Of a stretch of 64,000 bases of DNA, positions 37,932 to 47,494 are shown in pieces (the stretch's first letter is position 1; each line of letters begins with the position of its first letter). The DNA lies in assembly GCF_037976325.1 (NCBI RefSeq), contig NZ_CP150265.1:6947501-7011500 (forward strand). Reading direction: 5' to 3'. Source of the DNA: Paenibacillus sp. FSL K6-3182 (GTDB lineage Bacteria > Bacillota > Bacilli > Paenibacillales > Paenibacillaceae). The notes under the pieces were generated by a model. It was not told where the DNA came from. It saw nothing but the letters and a program-made list of their open reading frames with translations, and did no database searches. Made by a program: the position numbers and the translations under genes.

Positions 37932-40900
37932 ATGAGAAAAAAGACAACTGCACTCATGATCGCTTTTTTGCTAATTTTTCAATACGTAAACTTTGCCGGT
38001 ATTTTGAAGCCGGTAGAGGCAGCTGCTATTTCTACCAACCTTATTACCAAAATGCAGCTGACGGATAAAGAAAAGCCAAGTACAGTCATCGCATCAGTTT
38101 ATAATTCAGTATACTATGTTAACCCTGATATTCGTGTAGAGCTTGGTCAGGTACTCACTTTAAATTACGATTGGGAGCTTCCTGCAGGTCATACTTATCA
38201 AAAAGACGATGTGTTTGAGTTCGAACTGCCCGCTCAATTTGAAATGTATAGCGGCGATCTTACAGAAAGACCGCTGCAAGGCGCTGATCCTAGCGTAGGA
38301 ACATATAAGGTAACCGGAAAAACCGTTACGCTTAAGTTTAACGAAGAGATTAACGACGGCACACCTGTTTCTGGTTCCCTAAGCTTTTGGAACTATTTTA
38401 CGAAACAAAGCGTCGGCAACCAAACAGAAGTACCTATTAAATTTAATATCGGAGATACCATCACCATTCCGATCGCACCTAAAGGTGTGACATCCCCAAT
38501 CAGCAAAAAAGGAACACCGGACAAGAGCTTTAATGCTGAGAACATTACTTGGACAGTTGACGTGAACAAGGATCTCAAAAAAGTTAATGGAGCCGTTGTC
38601 ACAGATACGATTCCTGCTGGTCTGACTTTCACGCCGGGCTCGCTCAAGGTTTACAAAATGACTTCAGACACCGATGGTGTCCTGTCTAATCCAATACTAC
38701 AAAATGCGCCTACTGACTATCAAGTAACTGCACCCGTTTCACCTGATAATAAATTGCAGCTAGACTTAGGAAATATAAATTCGGTTTATCGCATTGTATT
38801 TGATACAGCAGTTACCGACATTACAAAAGCAAACTTCAAAAATACCGCTACATTAAAAGGCAGCAATATTACCGATGTTTCTGCTTCAGACACGATAACG
38901 AACAGCCGCGGCAAGCTGCTTGAGAAATCAGGTACATATAATGAAGCTGCTCAAGTCATCGATTGGACTATAAAATACAATTTTGGCGAAGATACGATAG
39001 CAAGCGCTGTTTTGACTGATTTGTTCGATAAAGGTCATGAGCTTGTACCAGGTTCCATTAAAGTATTCCCTGTGGCCGATCCGGTTGCTGGCACGTCAGG
39101 AACTGAAATACCGTCGACTGACTATACTCTGGACTATGATGTAAGCAGCCATCCCAAAAATCAAAACACCAAGAACGGTTTTAAGCTGTCCTTTAATAAC
39201 CCCATCACTGGCGCTTATAAAATAACATACCAAACCAAGCCAGTTGGCAATTTGTATGACGATAAAGCAATTAAAAATACGGTTTATTCGGATAGTAAAG
39301 AATCCAATACGGTCACCGTAGATGTTAAGCAGCATTTTTTGCATAAAACAAATAGTAATGCTAACTACAAAGATAGAACGATAGACTGGAATGTTGAAAT
39401 CAATAGAGACAAATATAATTTGTTTGGTCTGAAATTTGAAGATACTTTCGTCAGCGGCGGCTTAAAGCTTGTACCTGGCACCTTGGTCGTTAAGCAAAAT
39501 GGTATTGTCGTGAATAGTCCGTTTTATACCATCACGTATGATCCAGCCGGTGCAACTGACACTACAAACGGTTTCAAAATTAGTTTTCCAGATGGCAATG
39601 CTACCTACACTATCACATATACAACAAAGTATGACTATACGGACGGATCCTATTTCTCTAATACAAACTTCTCTTTCAAAAATACGGGCAAACTGATCTG
39701 GAAAGAGACTGCTGTAGGATCAGAGAAAAATCAATCCGAAACGTCAACTTTTACGCCTAATAAGAACACACAGGATAATGGCTATAAGAATGGCAGCTAT
39801 AATGCCACAGACAAAAAAATTACATGGAACATCGGCATTAACTACAATAGCAAAACAATTGCCAATGCCGTCGTAACAGATACGCTGGAATCGGTACAAC
39901 AGCTCGTGGCTGGATCGATTGAAGTACGCAAGCTGACTGTGAACAGCAATGGCTCTACGACCCCTGGTGCACTCGTTGCTCCAACAGGCAATTACAGCGT
40001 TGTACTTCCAACGACCGCCAACAATAACCAATGGCAGATTGCATTTACTAATCCAATTAGTGAGCCTTACCTCATCACATTCAAAACGGATGTGGATGGA
40101 AAAGTGCTTGGAGCAACGGAAAAAACAATTAACAATCATGCTTATTTAAGCGGCACTGGTTATACAACGAAAGATCTTACTGCTTCCGTGACGATACCAA
40201 AAGCCGGTGAATATGTATTCAAAGAAGGTCAGCAAAACGATGACTCCGTCAATTGGACGATTTATATTAACCGCGGTCAGTCCACTGTTGACGAAGCAAA
40301 AATTTATGATGTGCCTAGCAAAAAACAAACGCTTGTCAAAGAATCATTTAAGCTCTATCTTACAAGCGTAAATAGCAACGGCAATGTAACCAAAACCGGT
40401 TCGGCTATTAGCCCTACAGATCCGGTTCATGGCTATAAACTAACTTTCAAGGAAAATACGGATTCAGCTATATCAAGTGATGAGACATTTGAGCTCAGCT
40501 TCAACAATGAAATATCCAAACCTTATATTCTTGAATACCAATCCATTATTGATGCTAAAGACAAAGAAACCATTTCAAATACGGTTACTTTCACTGGTGC
40601 TGGAGGTATTTCCAAGCCCGTTGACAATGCGACAGAGGTGAAAATAGCATTATCCGGCGGAGAAGGCACTGGCAGTATCTATAAAGGCGATTTAAAGGTA
40701 GTTAAAGTTGACAAAGATGATCCAACGCTCAAGCTGTCCGGCGCTGTTTTTGAACTAACTCGCAATTCGACCGGCGGTGTAATCGTACCATCTAAAAACG
40801 CTAATGGCGAGCTTGAATATAACGGCTTGCGTTACGGTAAATACACTTTGAAAGAGAAAAGTGCACCAGCTGGCTACGCAATTGATGGTACAGGCATCTA

Positions 40901-43097
40901 CGAGGTAACGATCAATTCAACGACCGTTCCTGTCGTGAAGGAAATCAAAAACGCGAAGCTTTTAGGCAGCTTGGAAGTAACGAAAGTTGACTCCGCTAAT
41001 GCAGCAACTGTTCTTGCTGGAGCGACGTTCGAGCTTTTCAATAGCGCTAATGTAAGCCAAGGTACACAAACAACTGCCGCAAACGGCAAAGCAACTTTCA
41101 CCGGCCTTCCTTATGGCAGCTATGTACTGAAAGAAGTTTCAGCACCTGCCGGCTATAGCATCATCGGAAACGGTGAAGTGAATGTGACCATTAATGCTTC
41201 TGTTGTTACGAAACAAGTGGGAAATACAAAGCTATTTGGTACTCTGGAAGTCACTAAAGTAGACAGCGCAGATCCTGCAATCGTTCTTTCAGGAGCAACA
41301 TTCGAGCTGTTCAACAGTGCCAATGTAAGCTTGGGCCAAAAGACGACAGACACTAGCGGCAAATTATCTTTTACTGGCCTTTCTTACGGCACTTATGTAC
41401 TAAAAGAAGTCTCAGCTCCTGCAGACTACAAAATAATGGGCAGCGGCGAAGTGAATGTGACCATTAATGCAGCTGTAGTATCTGAAAAAGTGAAAAATGA
41501 AAAGCTAGAAGGCAGCCTTGAAGTAACCAAGGTAGACAATGATCATACGTCAACTGTTCTTGCCGGAGCTACGTTCGAGCTTTTCAATAGCGCGAATGTA
41601 AGCATGGGCAAACAAACGACGGATGCAAACGGAAAAGCAATATTCACGGCTCTTCCTTACGGCAGCTACGTGCTGAAGGAAATCTCCGCGCCTTATGGCT
41701 ACAGCATCATCGGCAACGGTGAAGTAAATGTTACGATTAATGCGTCTACTGTATCAAAAGAAGTTAAAAATATTCAGCTGCTCGGAACCTTGGAATTAAC
41801 GAAAGTAGACAACGATAATACTGCCGTTGTTCTTGCTGGAGCTACATTTGAGCTATTCAACAGCGCCAATGTCAGCCTAGGCAAGAAGACAACTGATTCC
41901 ACCGGCAAACTATCTTTCACTGGTCTTCCTTATGGCAGCTACGTGCTGAAAGAAATCTCAGCACCTGTCAACTATGGCATCATCGGCAACGGTGAATTAA
42001 GCGTTGTGATTAATGCTCCTACGGTAACCAAAGAAGTGAAAAATGCTAAGCTGCTCGGAACCTTGGAAGTCACTAAAGTAGATAACGATAATACTACGGT
42101 CGTTCTTGCTGGAGCTACGTTTGAGCTATTCAACAGCGCTAATGTAAGCTTAGGTAAACAAACAACGTCTTCTAGCGGTAAAATATCGTTCACAGATCTT
42201 CCTTACGGCAGCTATGTGCTGAAGGAAATCTCAGCTCCATCAGGATACAGCATGATTGGTAATGGCGAAGTAAACGTAACGATCAATGCGCCTGCTGTAT
42301 CAAAAGAGATCAAAAATACAAGAGATCCTCTTGGCAGACTGGAAGTAACCAAAGTAGATAGTGCGAATACAACAATCGTTCTTGCTGGCGCTACATTTGA
42401 ATTGTATAGCACCTCTAATGTGAGCTATGGCAAACAAACGACGGCTGCAAATGGTAAAGTATCCTTCACTGGACTTCCTCTTGGAAGCTATGTATTGAAG
42501 GAAATCTCAGCACCTGCTGGTTACAGCATAATCGGCAGCGGCGAAGTAAGTGTCACCATTAATTCTATATCGGGTAATTCGGTCACGGTTAAAAACAACA
42601 AAGTAATTGTGCCAACACCGACGCCAACGATAGCGCCGACACCGACACCAAAACCAACAATAACGCCTAAGCCGACGACAACACCAGTTGCGACGCCTGC
42701 GCCGACTACTTCCACAGAAAAGGAAGTTACGGAAGTTGACAAGCCAGTTGAAGGTGAAGTGGAAGTCCCTGATGGCAGCGTGCCTGTTGGAGGCGTAAAG
42801 CCTGATCATGGTAAAGTTGTCATTACACCAGATGGCAAATGGGTTTACACTCCTGACCCTGGATTTAAAGGAAAAGATACATTCTCTATCATCGTTAAAG
42901 ATAAAGATGGCAATGAAGAAGAAATCTTCTTTGAAATCGATGTAGAAGAACCGCCTCGCGGCGGAATCACAACACCAGACGTTCCTGTATTGCCTAAAAC
43001 CGGCGAGAACAGCTACCTGCTCATGCAGCTGCTCGGACTAGCAATGATCGTTGTTGGTGTTTCGACAATTGTGGTCAAAAGAAGAACAAGACGCTAA
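37932..43097 (+). CDS. Giant LPXTG-anchored adhesin with Cna-type and SpaA-type repeats
   Basis: The 1721-residue protein is a sortase-anchored surface adhesin. A signal peptide (about 1-30) precedes about 880 residues of collagen-binding-like adhesin modules. Each module opens with a [I/V][T/D]W motif and a VPG-type strand (NITWTVDVN, VIDWTIKYN, TIDWNVEIN, KITWNIGIN, SVNWTIYIN). Seven SpaA/prealbumin-like repeats start near residues 919, 1012, 1103, 1194, 1285, 1376 and 1468 with a 91-residue period. Their LEVTKVD lysine and VLKE glutamate could form internal isopeptide bonds. A Pro/Thr linker, one cadherin-like domain (about 1600-1680), LPKTGE, a membrane helix and a basic tail complete the protein. 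ATG at 37932 has GGAGG ten bases upstream. The gene is monocistronic; no sortase gene is in the window. Confidence 0.95.
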   Translation: MRKKTTALMIAFLLIFQYVNFAGILKPVEAAAISTNLITKMQLTDKEKPSTVIASVYNSVYYVNPDIRVELGQVLTLNYDWELPAGHTYQKDDVFEFELPAQFEMYSGDLTERPLQGADPSVGTYKVTGKTVTLKFNEEINDGTPVSGSLSFWNYFTKQSVGNQTEVPIKFNIGDTITIPIAPKGVTSPISKKGTPDKSFNAENITWTVDVNKDLKKVNGAVVTDTIPAGLTFTPGSLKVYKMTSDTDGVLSNPILQNAPTDYQVTAPVSPDNKLQLDLGNINSVYRIVFDTAVTDITKANFKNTATLKGSNITDVSASDTITNSRGKLLEKSGTYNEAAQVIDWTIKYNFGEDTIASAVLTDLFDKGHELVPGSIKVFPVADPVAGTSGTEIPSTDYTLDYDVSSHPKNQNTKNGFKLSFNNPITGAYKITYQTKPVGNLYDDKAIKNTVYSDSKESNTVTVDVKQHFLHKTNSNANYKDRTIDWNVEINRDKYNLFGLKFEDTFVSGGLKLVPGTLVVKQNGIVVNSPFYTITYDPAGATDTTNGFKISFPDGNATYTITYTTKYDYTDGSYFSNTNFSFKNTGKLIWKETAVGSEKNQSETSTFTPNKNTQDNGYKNGSYNATDKKITWNIGINYNSKTIANAVVTDTLESVQQLVAGSIEVRKLTVNSNGSTTPGALVAPTGNYSVVLPTTANNNQWQIAFTNPISEPYLITFKTDVDGKVLGATEKTINNHAYLSGTGYTTKDLTASVTIPKAGEYVFKEGQQNDDSVNWTIYINRGQSTVDEAKIYDVPSKKQTLVKESFKLYLTSVNSNGNVTKTGSAISPTDPVHGYKLTFKENTDSAISSDETFELSFNNEISKPYILEYQSIIDAKDKETISNTVTFTGAGGISKPVDNATEVKIALSGGEGTGSIYKGDLKVVKVDKDDPTLKLSGAVFELTRNSTGGVIVPSKNANGELEYNGLRYGKYTLKEKSAPAGYAIDGTGIYEVTINSTTVPVVKEIKNAKLLGSLEVTKVDSANAATVLAGATFELFNSANVSQGTQTTAANGKATFTGLPYGSYVLKEVSAPAGYSIIGNGEVNVTINASVVTKQVGNTKLFGTLEVTKVDSADPAIVLSGATFELFNSANVSLGQKTTDTSGKLSFTGLSYGTYVLKEVSAPADYKIMGSGEVNVTINAAVVSEKVKNEKLEGSLEVTKVDNDHTSTVLAGATFELFNSANVSMGKQTTDANGKAIFTALPYGSYVLKEISAPYGYSIIGNGEVNVTINASTVSKEVKNIQLLGTLELTKVDNDNTAVVLAGATFELFNSANVSLGKKTTDSTGKLSFTGLPYGSYVLKEISAPVNYGIIGNGELSVVINAPTVTKEVKNAKLLGTLEVTKVDNDNTTVVLAGATFELFNSANVSLGKQTTSSSGKISFTDLPYGSYVLKEISAPSGYSMIGNGEVNVTINAPAVSKEIKNTRDPLGRLEVTKVDSANTTIVLAGATFELYSTSNVSYGKQTTAANGKVSFTGLPLGSYVLKEISAPAGYSIIGSGEVSVTINSISGNSVTVKNNKVIVPTPTPTIAPTPTPKPTITPKPTTTPVATPAPTTSTEKEVTEVDKPVEGEVEVPDGSVPVGGVKPDHGKVVITPDGKWVYTPDPGFKGKDTFSIIVKDKDGNEEEIFFEIDVEEPPRGGITTPDVPVLPKTGENSYLLMQLLGLAMIVVGVSTIVVKRRTRR
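40965..42605 (+). repeat. Six 273-bp in-frame repeats encoding SpaA-type domains
   Basis: Units begin at 40965, 41238, 41511, 41784, 42057 and 42333. The first four intervals are exactly 273 bp and the fifth is 276 bp. A seventh, divergent unit precedes them (from 40686). High DNA similarity makes copy-number change by recombination likely. Confidence 0.88.
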
Positions 43098-43112
43098 GTG
43101 ATTAAACAATGC

Positions 43113-43152
43113 AAAAAAGGTGAATCAGGAATATCCTGATTCACCTTTTTTT
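43113..43152. terminator. Bidirectional terminator between adhesin and minJ-like genes
   Basis: A perfect stem of about 17 bp (AAGGTGAATCAGGA against TCCTGATTCACCTT) with a short ATA loop has A-run and T-run flanks. Confidence 0.92.
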
Positions 43153-43181
43153 ATTTCGAGCCTTTTTATTTCGAGCTATAA

Positions 43182-44477
43182 CTAACTATCCATTCTCTCC
43201 GCCTGCGCATCGCGCCGATTAGAAGCATGATAGCTGCGCAGCAGCTGCAGCAAGGACGCTGGCCCAGCCGATGCATAATAGTTGGCTTGTTCATCGGGAG
43301 CTAGAATGACCCCGAGCTGATGGTGCTCACCAGCAAATCGCGCCCGTTGCGCAAATTTTAATTCGCCTTCAAGATTTAATACTTCCAGCTTACAAAATGC
43401 GGAGTTTTGAACAAGCGCTTCATAAAGGTCTTCTTTTGTCCGCACACGCACACCATTAACCTTGTGCAAAATCTCGCCTGTCAAAAGCCCCATTAATGCC
43501 GCTGGAGTGCCAGGCACGATTCCTAATATTCGCAGCCCGCGTGAGTCATGCACATATAATGGCGATAAAGCCGCTTCTCTCACCCGGCTTCTCCATATAA
43601 TGGCCTCATGCAGCAGCAGTGAAACCAGTGCAGCAAGCGGCAGCAGCATAGGCTGCCACCAAGCCAGAATTGCTGCGCCAGCTAAGCATAGGCTGTACAG
43701 CAGCAGCCCTTTCGAGGCATGCTTCGCTTTTTCACGCGGCAATAAAGAACGTGTCATTTCCGTAAATCCGATAATCATAGGCAACGCTACGAACGACCAG
43801 CCTTGCGACCAATCTGCTCCAAATAATGGTGTCCACGGCAATGCCGTCATAGATGATCCGCTCGCCCCTGACGGTACCAGCATAAGCAGCGGAACTGGCC
43901 AAAAGCCCTGCAGCATATAGCCGCCAACGAGCTTTCCACGTTTACCCTCAAGAAATAATGGCGTCGATAATCGATCACCTTGCCAGCGAACAAGAACGGC
44001 TTCTGCAAGATGAAGCAGCGCAACGAGCACAAGCAAACCAGCAGCATCAATTCCTGCAAGGGAGACAGCCAATGACCCGAGCCAATCCGTTCGCTCCGTA
44101 AGCGTTGTCCACCCGATCAGCCACTGAAGAAGAGTAATGACTCCTGCACTGTACGCAAAACATAAGTATCTAATTCGAATCAGCATTAAGATAGCCGCAA
44201 CTGCCCAAAGCCAAAGTACAGCTTCTCCTGTCAACGATACGCCAACGAATGCTCCTGCAATGGAAACCGCTACACCAATCAAAAGACCCGTTAACATCGC
44301 CTTAAGAACCAAGCTTGGCCAATGATGCAGCTTTACTGCAAACATCTGCCTCTCCACTCGTATTTGCCTTGTATACTGTAAAATGATGAATAACACCGCA
44401 ATATAATAAAATGGCTGTGCAACTAATTGGACAGCCGCTTGCCCGAGCATTTCCAATAACTCGATCGCCGTTTCCAA
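43182..44477 (-). CDS. MinJ-like polytopic membrane protein with C-terminal PDZ domain
   Basis: The 431-residue protein has about eight to ten membrane helices (residues about 15-310) and a PDZ domain (about 320-390, LRILGIVPGTPAALMGLLTGEILHKVNG). This architecture, and its place directly after ctpB and close to ftsEX, match Bacillus MinJ (YvjD), the membrane scaffold that links DivIVA to MinD and keeps division at mid-cell. The identification is by architecture and gene order, not by clear sequence identity. The start is TTG at 44477: GAAGGAG lies eight bases upstream, whereas ATG at 44519 overlaps the terminator T-run of ctpB and has no ribosome site. It may be read by partial read-through from ctpB. 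Confidence 0.72.
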   Translation of the reverse strand: METAIELLEMLGQAAVQLVAQPFYYIAVLFIILQYTRQIRVERQMFAVKLHHWPSLVLKAMLTGLLIGVAVSIAGAFVGVSLTGEAVLWLWAVAAILMLIRIRYLCFAYSAGVITLLQWLIGWTTLTERTDWLGSLAVSLAGIDAAGLLVLVALLHLAEAVLVRWQGDRLSTPLFLEGKRGKLVGGYMLQGFWPVPLLMLVPSGASGSSMTALPWTPLFGADWSQGWSFVALPMIIGFTEMTRSLLPREKAKHASKGLLLYSLCLAGAAILAWWQPMLLPLAALVSLLLHEAIIWRSRVREAALSPLYVHDSRGLRILGIVPGTPAALMGLLTGEILHKVNGVRVRTKEDLYEALVQNSAFCKLEVLNLEGELKFAQRARFAGEHHQLGVILAPDEQANYYASAGPASLLQLLRSYHASNRRDAQAERMDS

Positions 44478-44520
44478 AGCTAACACTCCTTCGCTCGTTC
44501 CCCATATCCTTATAAACATA

Positions 44521-44559
44521 AAAAAATAAAAGGCCGACCCTGTTAAACAGAGTCAACCT
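44521..44559 (-). terminator. Terminator of ctpB
   Basis: A 13-bp stem with G-U pairs (44547-44559 against 44531-44543) and 3-nt loop is followed on the minus strand by TTTTATTTTTT. Confidence 0.85.
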
Positions 44560-44582
44560 CTTATTCATTCGACATGCGCGTA

Positions 44583-46040
44583 TTATTTCCTGCCTACAGC
44601 CTTAATTGCTTCAAGCAGCTGCTTATCATTCTTTTTATCTTGAATCCATTTAATGACTTCCTTCTCAAGCGTTTCACCCGTTTGCTTATCGACCTGTCCC
44701 GTGGCCGGCAAGCTATGCTCGGATTGGAATTTCTTAACGGCCTCTGCCGTCTCCGCTCCGAAGTAACCATCCTCACGCTTTGGTTGGTATCCAAGACCAT
44801 GCAGCATAATTTGAACGCTCCGTACTTGTTCGCCCAGCATATCCTGCTTTAACGTTTCGGAAAGGGTAAGTCTTGCGACGGTATACAAATCCGGTGGCTG
44901 CACCGTAAGATCGGGTTTTATGCCATTTTCATGAATCCAATTGCCCTTAGGCGTTAACCATTTGGCTATGGTCATCTTGAGCAGGCTTCCGTCGCCAAGC
45001 GCTTTGTTGTAGCTTACTTGCACAGTGCCTTTGCCAAAGGAGGTTTCGCCAACGAGCTTCGCTCCCGCGCTTTCCTGCAAAGCTCCTGCCAATATTTCCG
45101 ACGCGCTTGCGCTCCCTTTATTCATAAGAACCGCTATGGGGTACGTTTTTTCTTGTCCCTTCGACAGCGTTTTTTCCCGGTTTCCTTCACGATCCTCTAC
45201 CTGTACGACTGTCGTACCTTTAGCTAGGAAGGTTTGAGCGATCTCTACAACAACGGGAAGCACGCCTCCAGGATTGTTGCGTACATCAAGAACAAGCCCC
45301 TTCATCCCTTGCTCCTCCAGCTTCGCGAGCTCCTGCTTAAACCGCTCTGCCGTATGCAGTGAGAATTGTCTGATTTCAATGACACCTGTACCATCCGGCT
45401 GCAGGCTGCCATATACCGTTTCCACATCAATATCGTCGCGAATGAGCACGAGCTGGATCGGATCAGAAAAACCGACACGCTGTACTTGAATTTTCGCTTT
45501 GGTTCCTTTTGGACCACGAATCTTCGCTACCGCATCCTGCAAATTCAGTCCATCGAGCTTCGCACCGTTAACCGAAAGCAAAATATCCTTCGCTAATAGG
45601 CCAGAACGTTCTGCCGGCGAGCCTTTAATCGGAGAAACGACGACAACCCGTCCATTTTCAAGCGTAACCTCTGCTCCGATACCAGTAAACGAGCCTTCGA
45701 TCGATTCCGAAAAGTGCTTAGCTACGTCCTTCTCCATGTAAACGGAATAGGGATCATCCAGCGACGACATCATTCCGCTTACAGCACCATCAAGCAGCTC
45801 CATGCGATCGACCTTCTGATAATATTTTGTTTCAATTAATTCCAGCACCGCATTAAGCTTCGTCAGCTCTTCTTTTTTAAGCCTGAAGCGATCACCGTCA
45901 TCAGCTGCCGCTGCTGAAAGAGCAGGCGCTGCTGGCTTGTCCGGTTTAATCATTTGGTCCGCGATCGTTAGCGTAACGAGTACGGATGCAATCATCGTTA
46001 GCATAACGAACGCGAATACTGTCCGTCCTTTGAAATGCAC
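44583..46040 (-). CDS. ctpB: S41 C-terminal processing protease CtpB with peptidoglycan-binding domain
   Basis: The 485-residue secreted serine protease has an N-terminal membrane helix (about 8-28) and a PDZ domain (about 105-190). The catalytic residues S312 (GSASASE), K337 (FGKGTVQ) and Q341 line up with S309, K334 and Q338 of Bacillus CtpB. A peptidoglycan-binding-1 domain (about 395-460) ends the protein. In Bacillus, CtpB cleaves SpoIVFA in the sigma-K checkpoint of sporulation. The start is GTG at 46040 with AGAAGGTGG nine bases upstream. A longer frame to 46124 covers the promoter region and is unlikely. A TATACT box (46092-46097) and an 18-bp inverted repeat (46069-46086) lie upstream. 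Confidence 0.92.
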   Translation of the reverse strand: MHFKGRTVFAFVMLTMIASVLVTLTIADQMIKPDKPAAPALSAAAADDGDRFRLKKEELTKLNAVLELIETKYYQKVDRMELLDGAVSGMMSSLDDPYSVYMEKDVAKHFSESIEGSFTGIGAEVTLENGRVVVVSPIKGSPAERSGLLAKDILLSVNGAKLDGLNLQDAVAKIRGPKGTKAKIQVQRVGFSDPIQLVLIRDDIDVETVYGSLQPDGTGVIEIRQFSLHTAERFKQELAKLEEQGMKGLVLDVRNNPGGVLPVVVEIAQTFLAKGTTVVQVEDREGNREKTLSKGQEKTYPIAVLMNKGSASASEILAGALQESAGAKLVGETSFGKGTVQVSYNKALGDGSLLKMTIAKWLTPKGNWIHENGIKPDLTVQPPDLYTVARLTLSETLKQDMLGEQVRSVQIMLHGLGYQPKREDGYFGAETAEAVKKFQSEHSLPATGQVDKQTGETLEKEVIKWIQDKKNDKQLLEAIKAVGRK

Positions 46041-46068
46041 CTGTCTACACCACCTTCTCATCTTACAC

Positions 46069-46086
46069 GGTCTTAGATTTAAGACC
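46069..46086 (-). promoter_or_regulatory. Perfect inverted repeat at the ctpB transcription start
   Basis: GGTCTTA and TAAGACC flank GATT. The repeat starts at the expected +1 of the TATACT (46092-46097) promoter on the minus strand, so it could be an operator or a 5'-end hairpin. Confidence 0.45.
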
Positions 46087-46167
46087 ACACTAGTATATGA
46101 CAAGCCGCTTACAATTATTTGCATTATTCGGTAAAAATGATCACTTTATCATTTATTTTATGTTTGA

Positions 46168-46197
46168 TTTTAAACAAGGCAGCCACAGGGGCTGCCT
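46168..46197 (-). terminator. Terminator of ftsE-ftsX-M23 operon
   Basis: The minus strand has AGGCAGCC, loop CCTGT, GGCTGCCT and then TTGTTTAAAAT. It lies about 25 bp past the M23 gene stop. Confidence 0.75.
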
Positions 46198-46222
46198 CTT
46201 GATGTATTTTATGAAAGATTGC

Positions 46223-47482
46223 CTATTTTAAATATCCACCTGGATTAACAGGGGTTTGGTTTTTACGCACTTCAAAATGTAAATGTGGCCCCGTTGAATT
46301 GCCTGTACTGCCAACCTCAGCAATTTTCTGGCCTTTCTTGACGGTTTCGCCTTTTTCAACTTTGATTCCACCATTACGAATATGTCCGTAAAGCGTCCAC
46401 AAGCCATTACCATGGTCAATAATGACACAATTTCCGTATGTGCTCCACTTTTGGGCAACGAGTACAACACCGTCTTCCGCTGCGAAAATATCTGTTCCCT
46501 GCGGTGCTGCAAAATCCGTTCCTGTATGGGTGTGTGTTTTACCTGTAATCGGATGAACCCGTGTGCCAAAGCTTGAGCTTACGCGATAGTTATCTCTAAT
46601 CGGCATACCCAGCTTACCGCCCGTATACGGATTCGATATTTTGTTTTTCTCTGCATTCAACTTCGATACTTTCGCAGCAAGCGCCATAAGCAGCTCCTCT
46701 TGCTCCTTGCTGATGCCCTCGAGCTCCTCTAACGTGGAGTCAATTTGTACAAGCTTATTATCCAGTTGTTTGATATTTGTATTGTAGCTGGCAATCATAA
46801 CTTCTTTCTCTTGCTCTTTCTTCACTAGATGAGCTTCATACTGCTCCAGCTTCTCATAAATCTTTTTCACTTCAGCAAATTGTTTCTCTACTTCTATTTT
46901 CTTCTGAGCAACAAGCTCCTTCTCTTCTCTTTGCTCCGCCAAAATATCCCGATCCTGCGACAGAATCGATTGAAGAGCATCGAATCGATCAATAAAATCT
47001 GTAAAGCTAGTCGCACTCAAGAGTACGTCCATATAAGATACAAAACCGTTCGTATACATAAGACGCATACGAGATTGCAGCAGCTCATCGCGTGTCACAA
47101 CACGCTCTTCAGCCTGCTCCAGCTCAAGGCCGGTTTGCAGCAGTTCTTCTTCCTTCGCATCGCTTTGTGCTTGCATCTTTGTTTTGTTGATGACGACATT
47201 ATCGATCTCTGCCATCAAATTAGCGATAGAAGCTTCCGCTTCTGTTTTTTTCCCAAGGATAGTTACCTTCTCATTCTCTGCTGTCTTAGCCTGATTATGA
47301 GCATTAGCGGCTTGGCGCTCAGCTTTAGCTGCGCGTTGCTCCGCTTCCTTCATTTCCGCCTTAGCGGCTGCTATTTGTTTCTTTATTTCGCTAAGAGAAG
47401 CAGCTTCTCCTCCTGTTGGTTGCATTACAAATACCGCAAGCATCATCGTAACTGTGAATAACAGCCATTTCCTCTTCTTCAC
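46223..47482 (-). CDS. Secreted coiled-coil M23 endopeptidase, EnvC-like, linked to FtsEX
   Basis: The 419-residue protein has a signal peptide (1-27), long coiled coil (about 28-290) and LytM/M23 domain (about 295-419). The zinc ligands are all present: H319 and D323 (HTGTD) and H402 (HLHFEV). It therefore looks catalytically active, unlike E. coli EnvC, which has lost them. The start is GTG at 47482 with AGGAGG eight bases upstream. It lies 12 bp behind ftsX, so FtsEX probably gates its cell-wall cutting through the coiled coil. In Bacillus the FtsEX-controlled enzyme is CwlO, which uses a different catalytic domain. A terminator follows. Confidence 0.9.
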   Translation of the reverse strand: MKKRKWLLFTVTMMLAVFVMQPTGGEAASLSEIKKQIAAAKAEMKEAEQRAAKAERQAANAHNQAKTAENEKVTILGKKTEAEASIANLMAEIDNVVINKTKMQAQSDAKEEELLQTGLELEQAEERVVTRDELLQSRMRLMYTNGFVSYMDVLLSATSFTDFIDRFDALQSILSQDRDILAEQREEKELVAQKKIEVEKQFAEVKKIYEKLEQYEAHLVKKEQEKEVMIASYNTNIKQLDNKLVQIDSTLEELEGISKEQEELLMALAAKVSKLNAEKNKISNPYTGGKLGMPIRDNYRVSSSFGTRVHPITGKTHTHTGTDFAAPQGTDIFAAEDGVVLVAQKWSTYGNCVIIDHGNGLWTLYGHIRNGGIKVEKGETVKKGQKIAEVGSTGNSTGPHLHFEVRKNQTPVNPGGYLK

Positions 47483-47494
47483 TTTCGCATCCTC

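Noticed and set aside
40898..42742. Minus-strand open frames within the adhesin gene
   Set aside because: They repeat with the 273-bp units and are antisense shadows of the SpaA-type repeats.
46040..46124. N-terminal extension of CtpB from 46124
   Set aside because: It would cover the TATACT box and inverted repeat; GTG 46040 has AGAAGGTGG at good spacing and a normal signal anchor.
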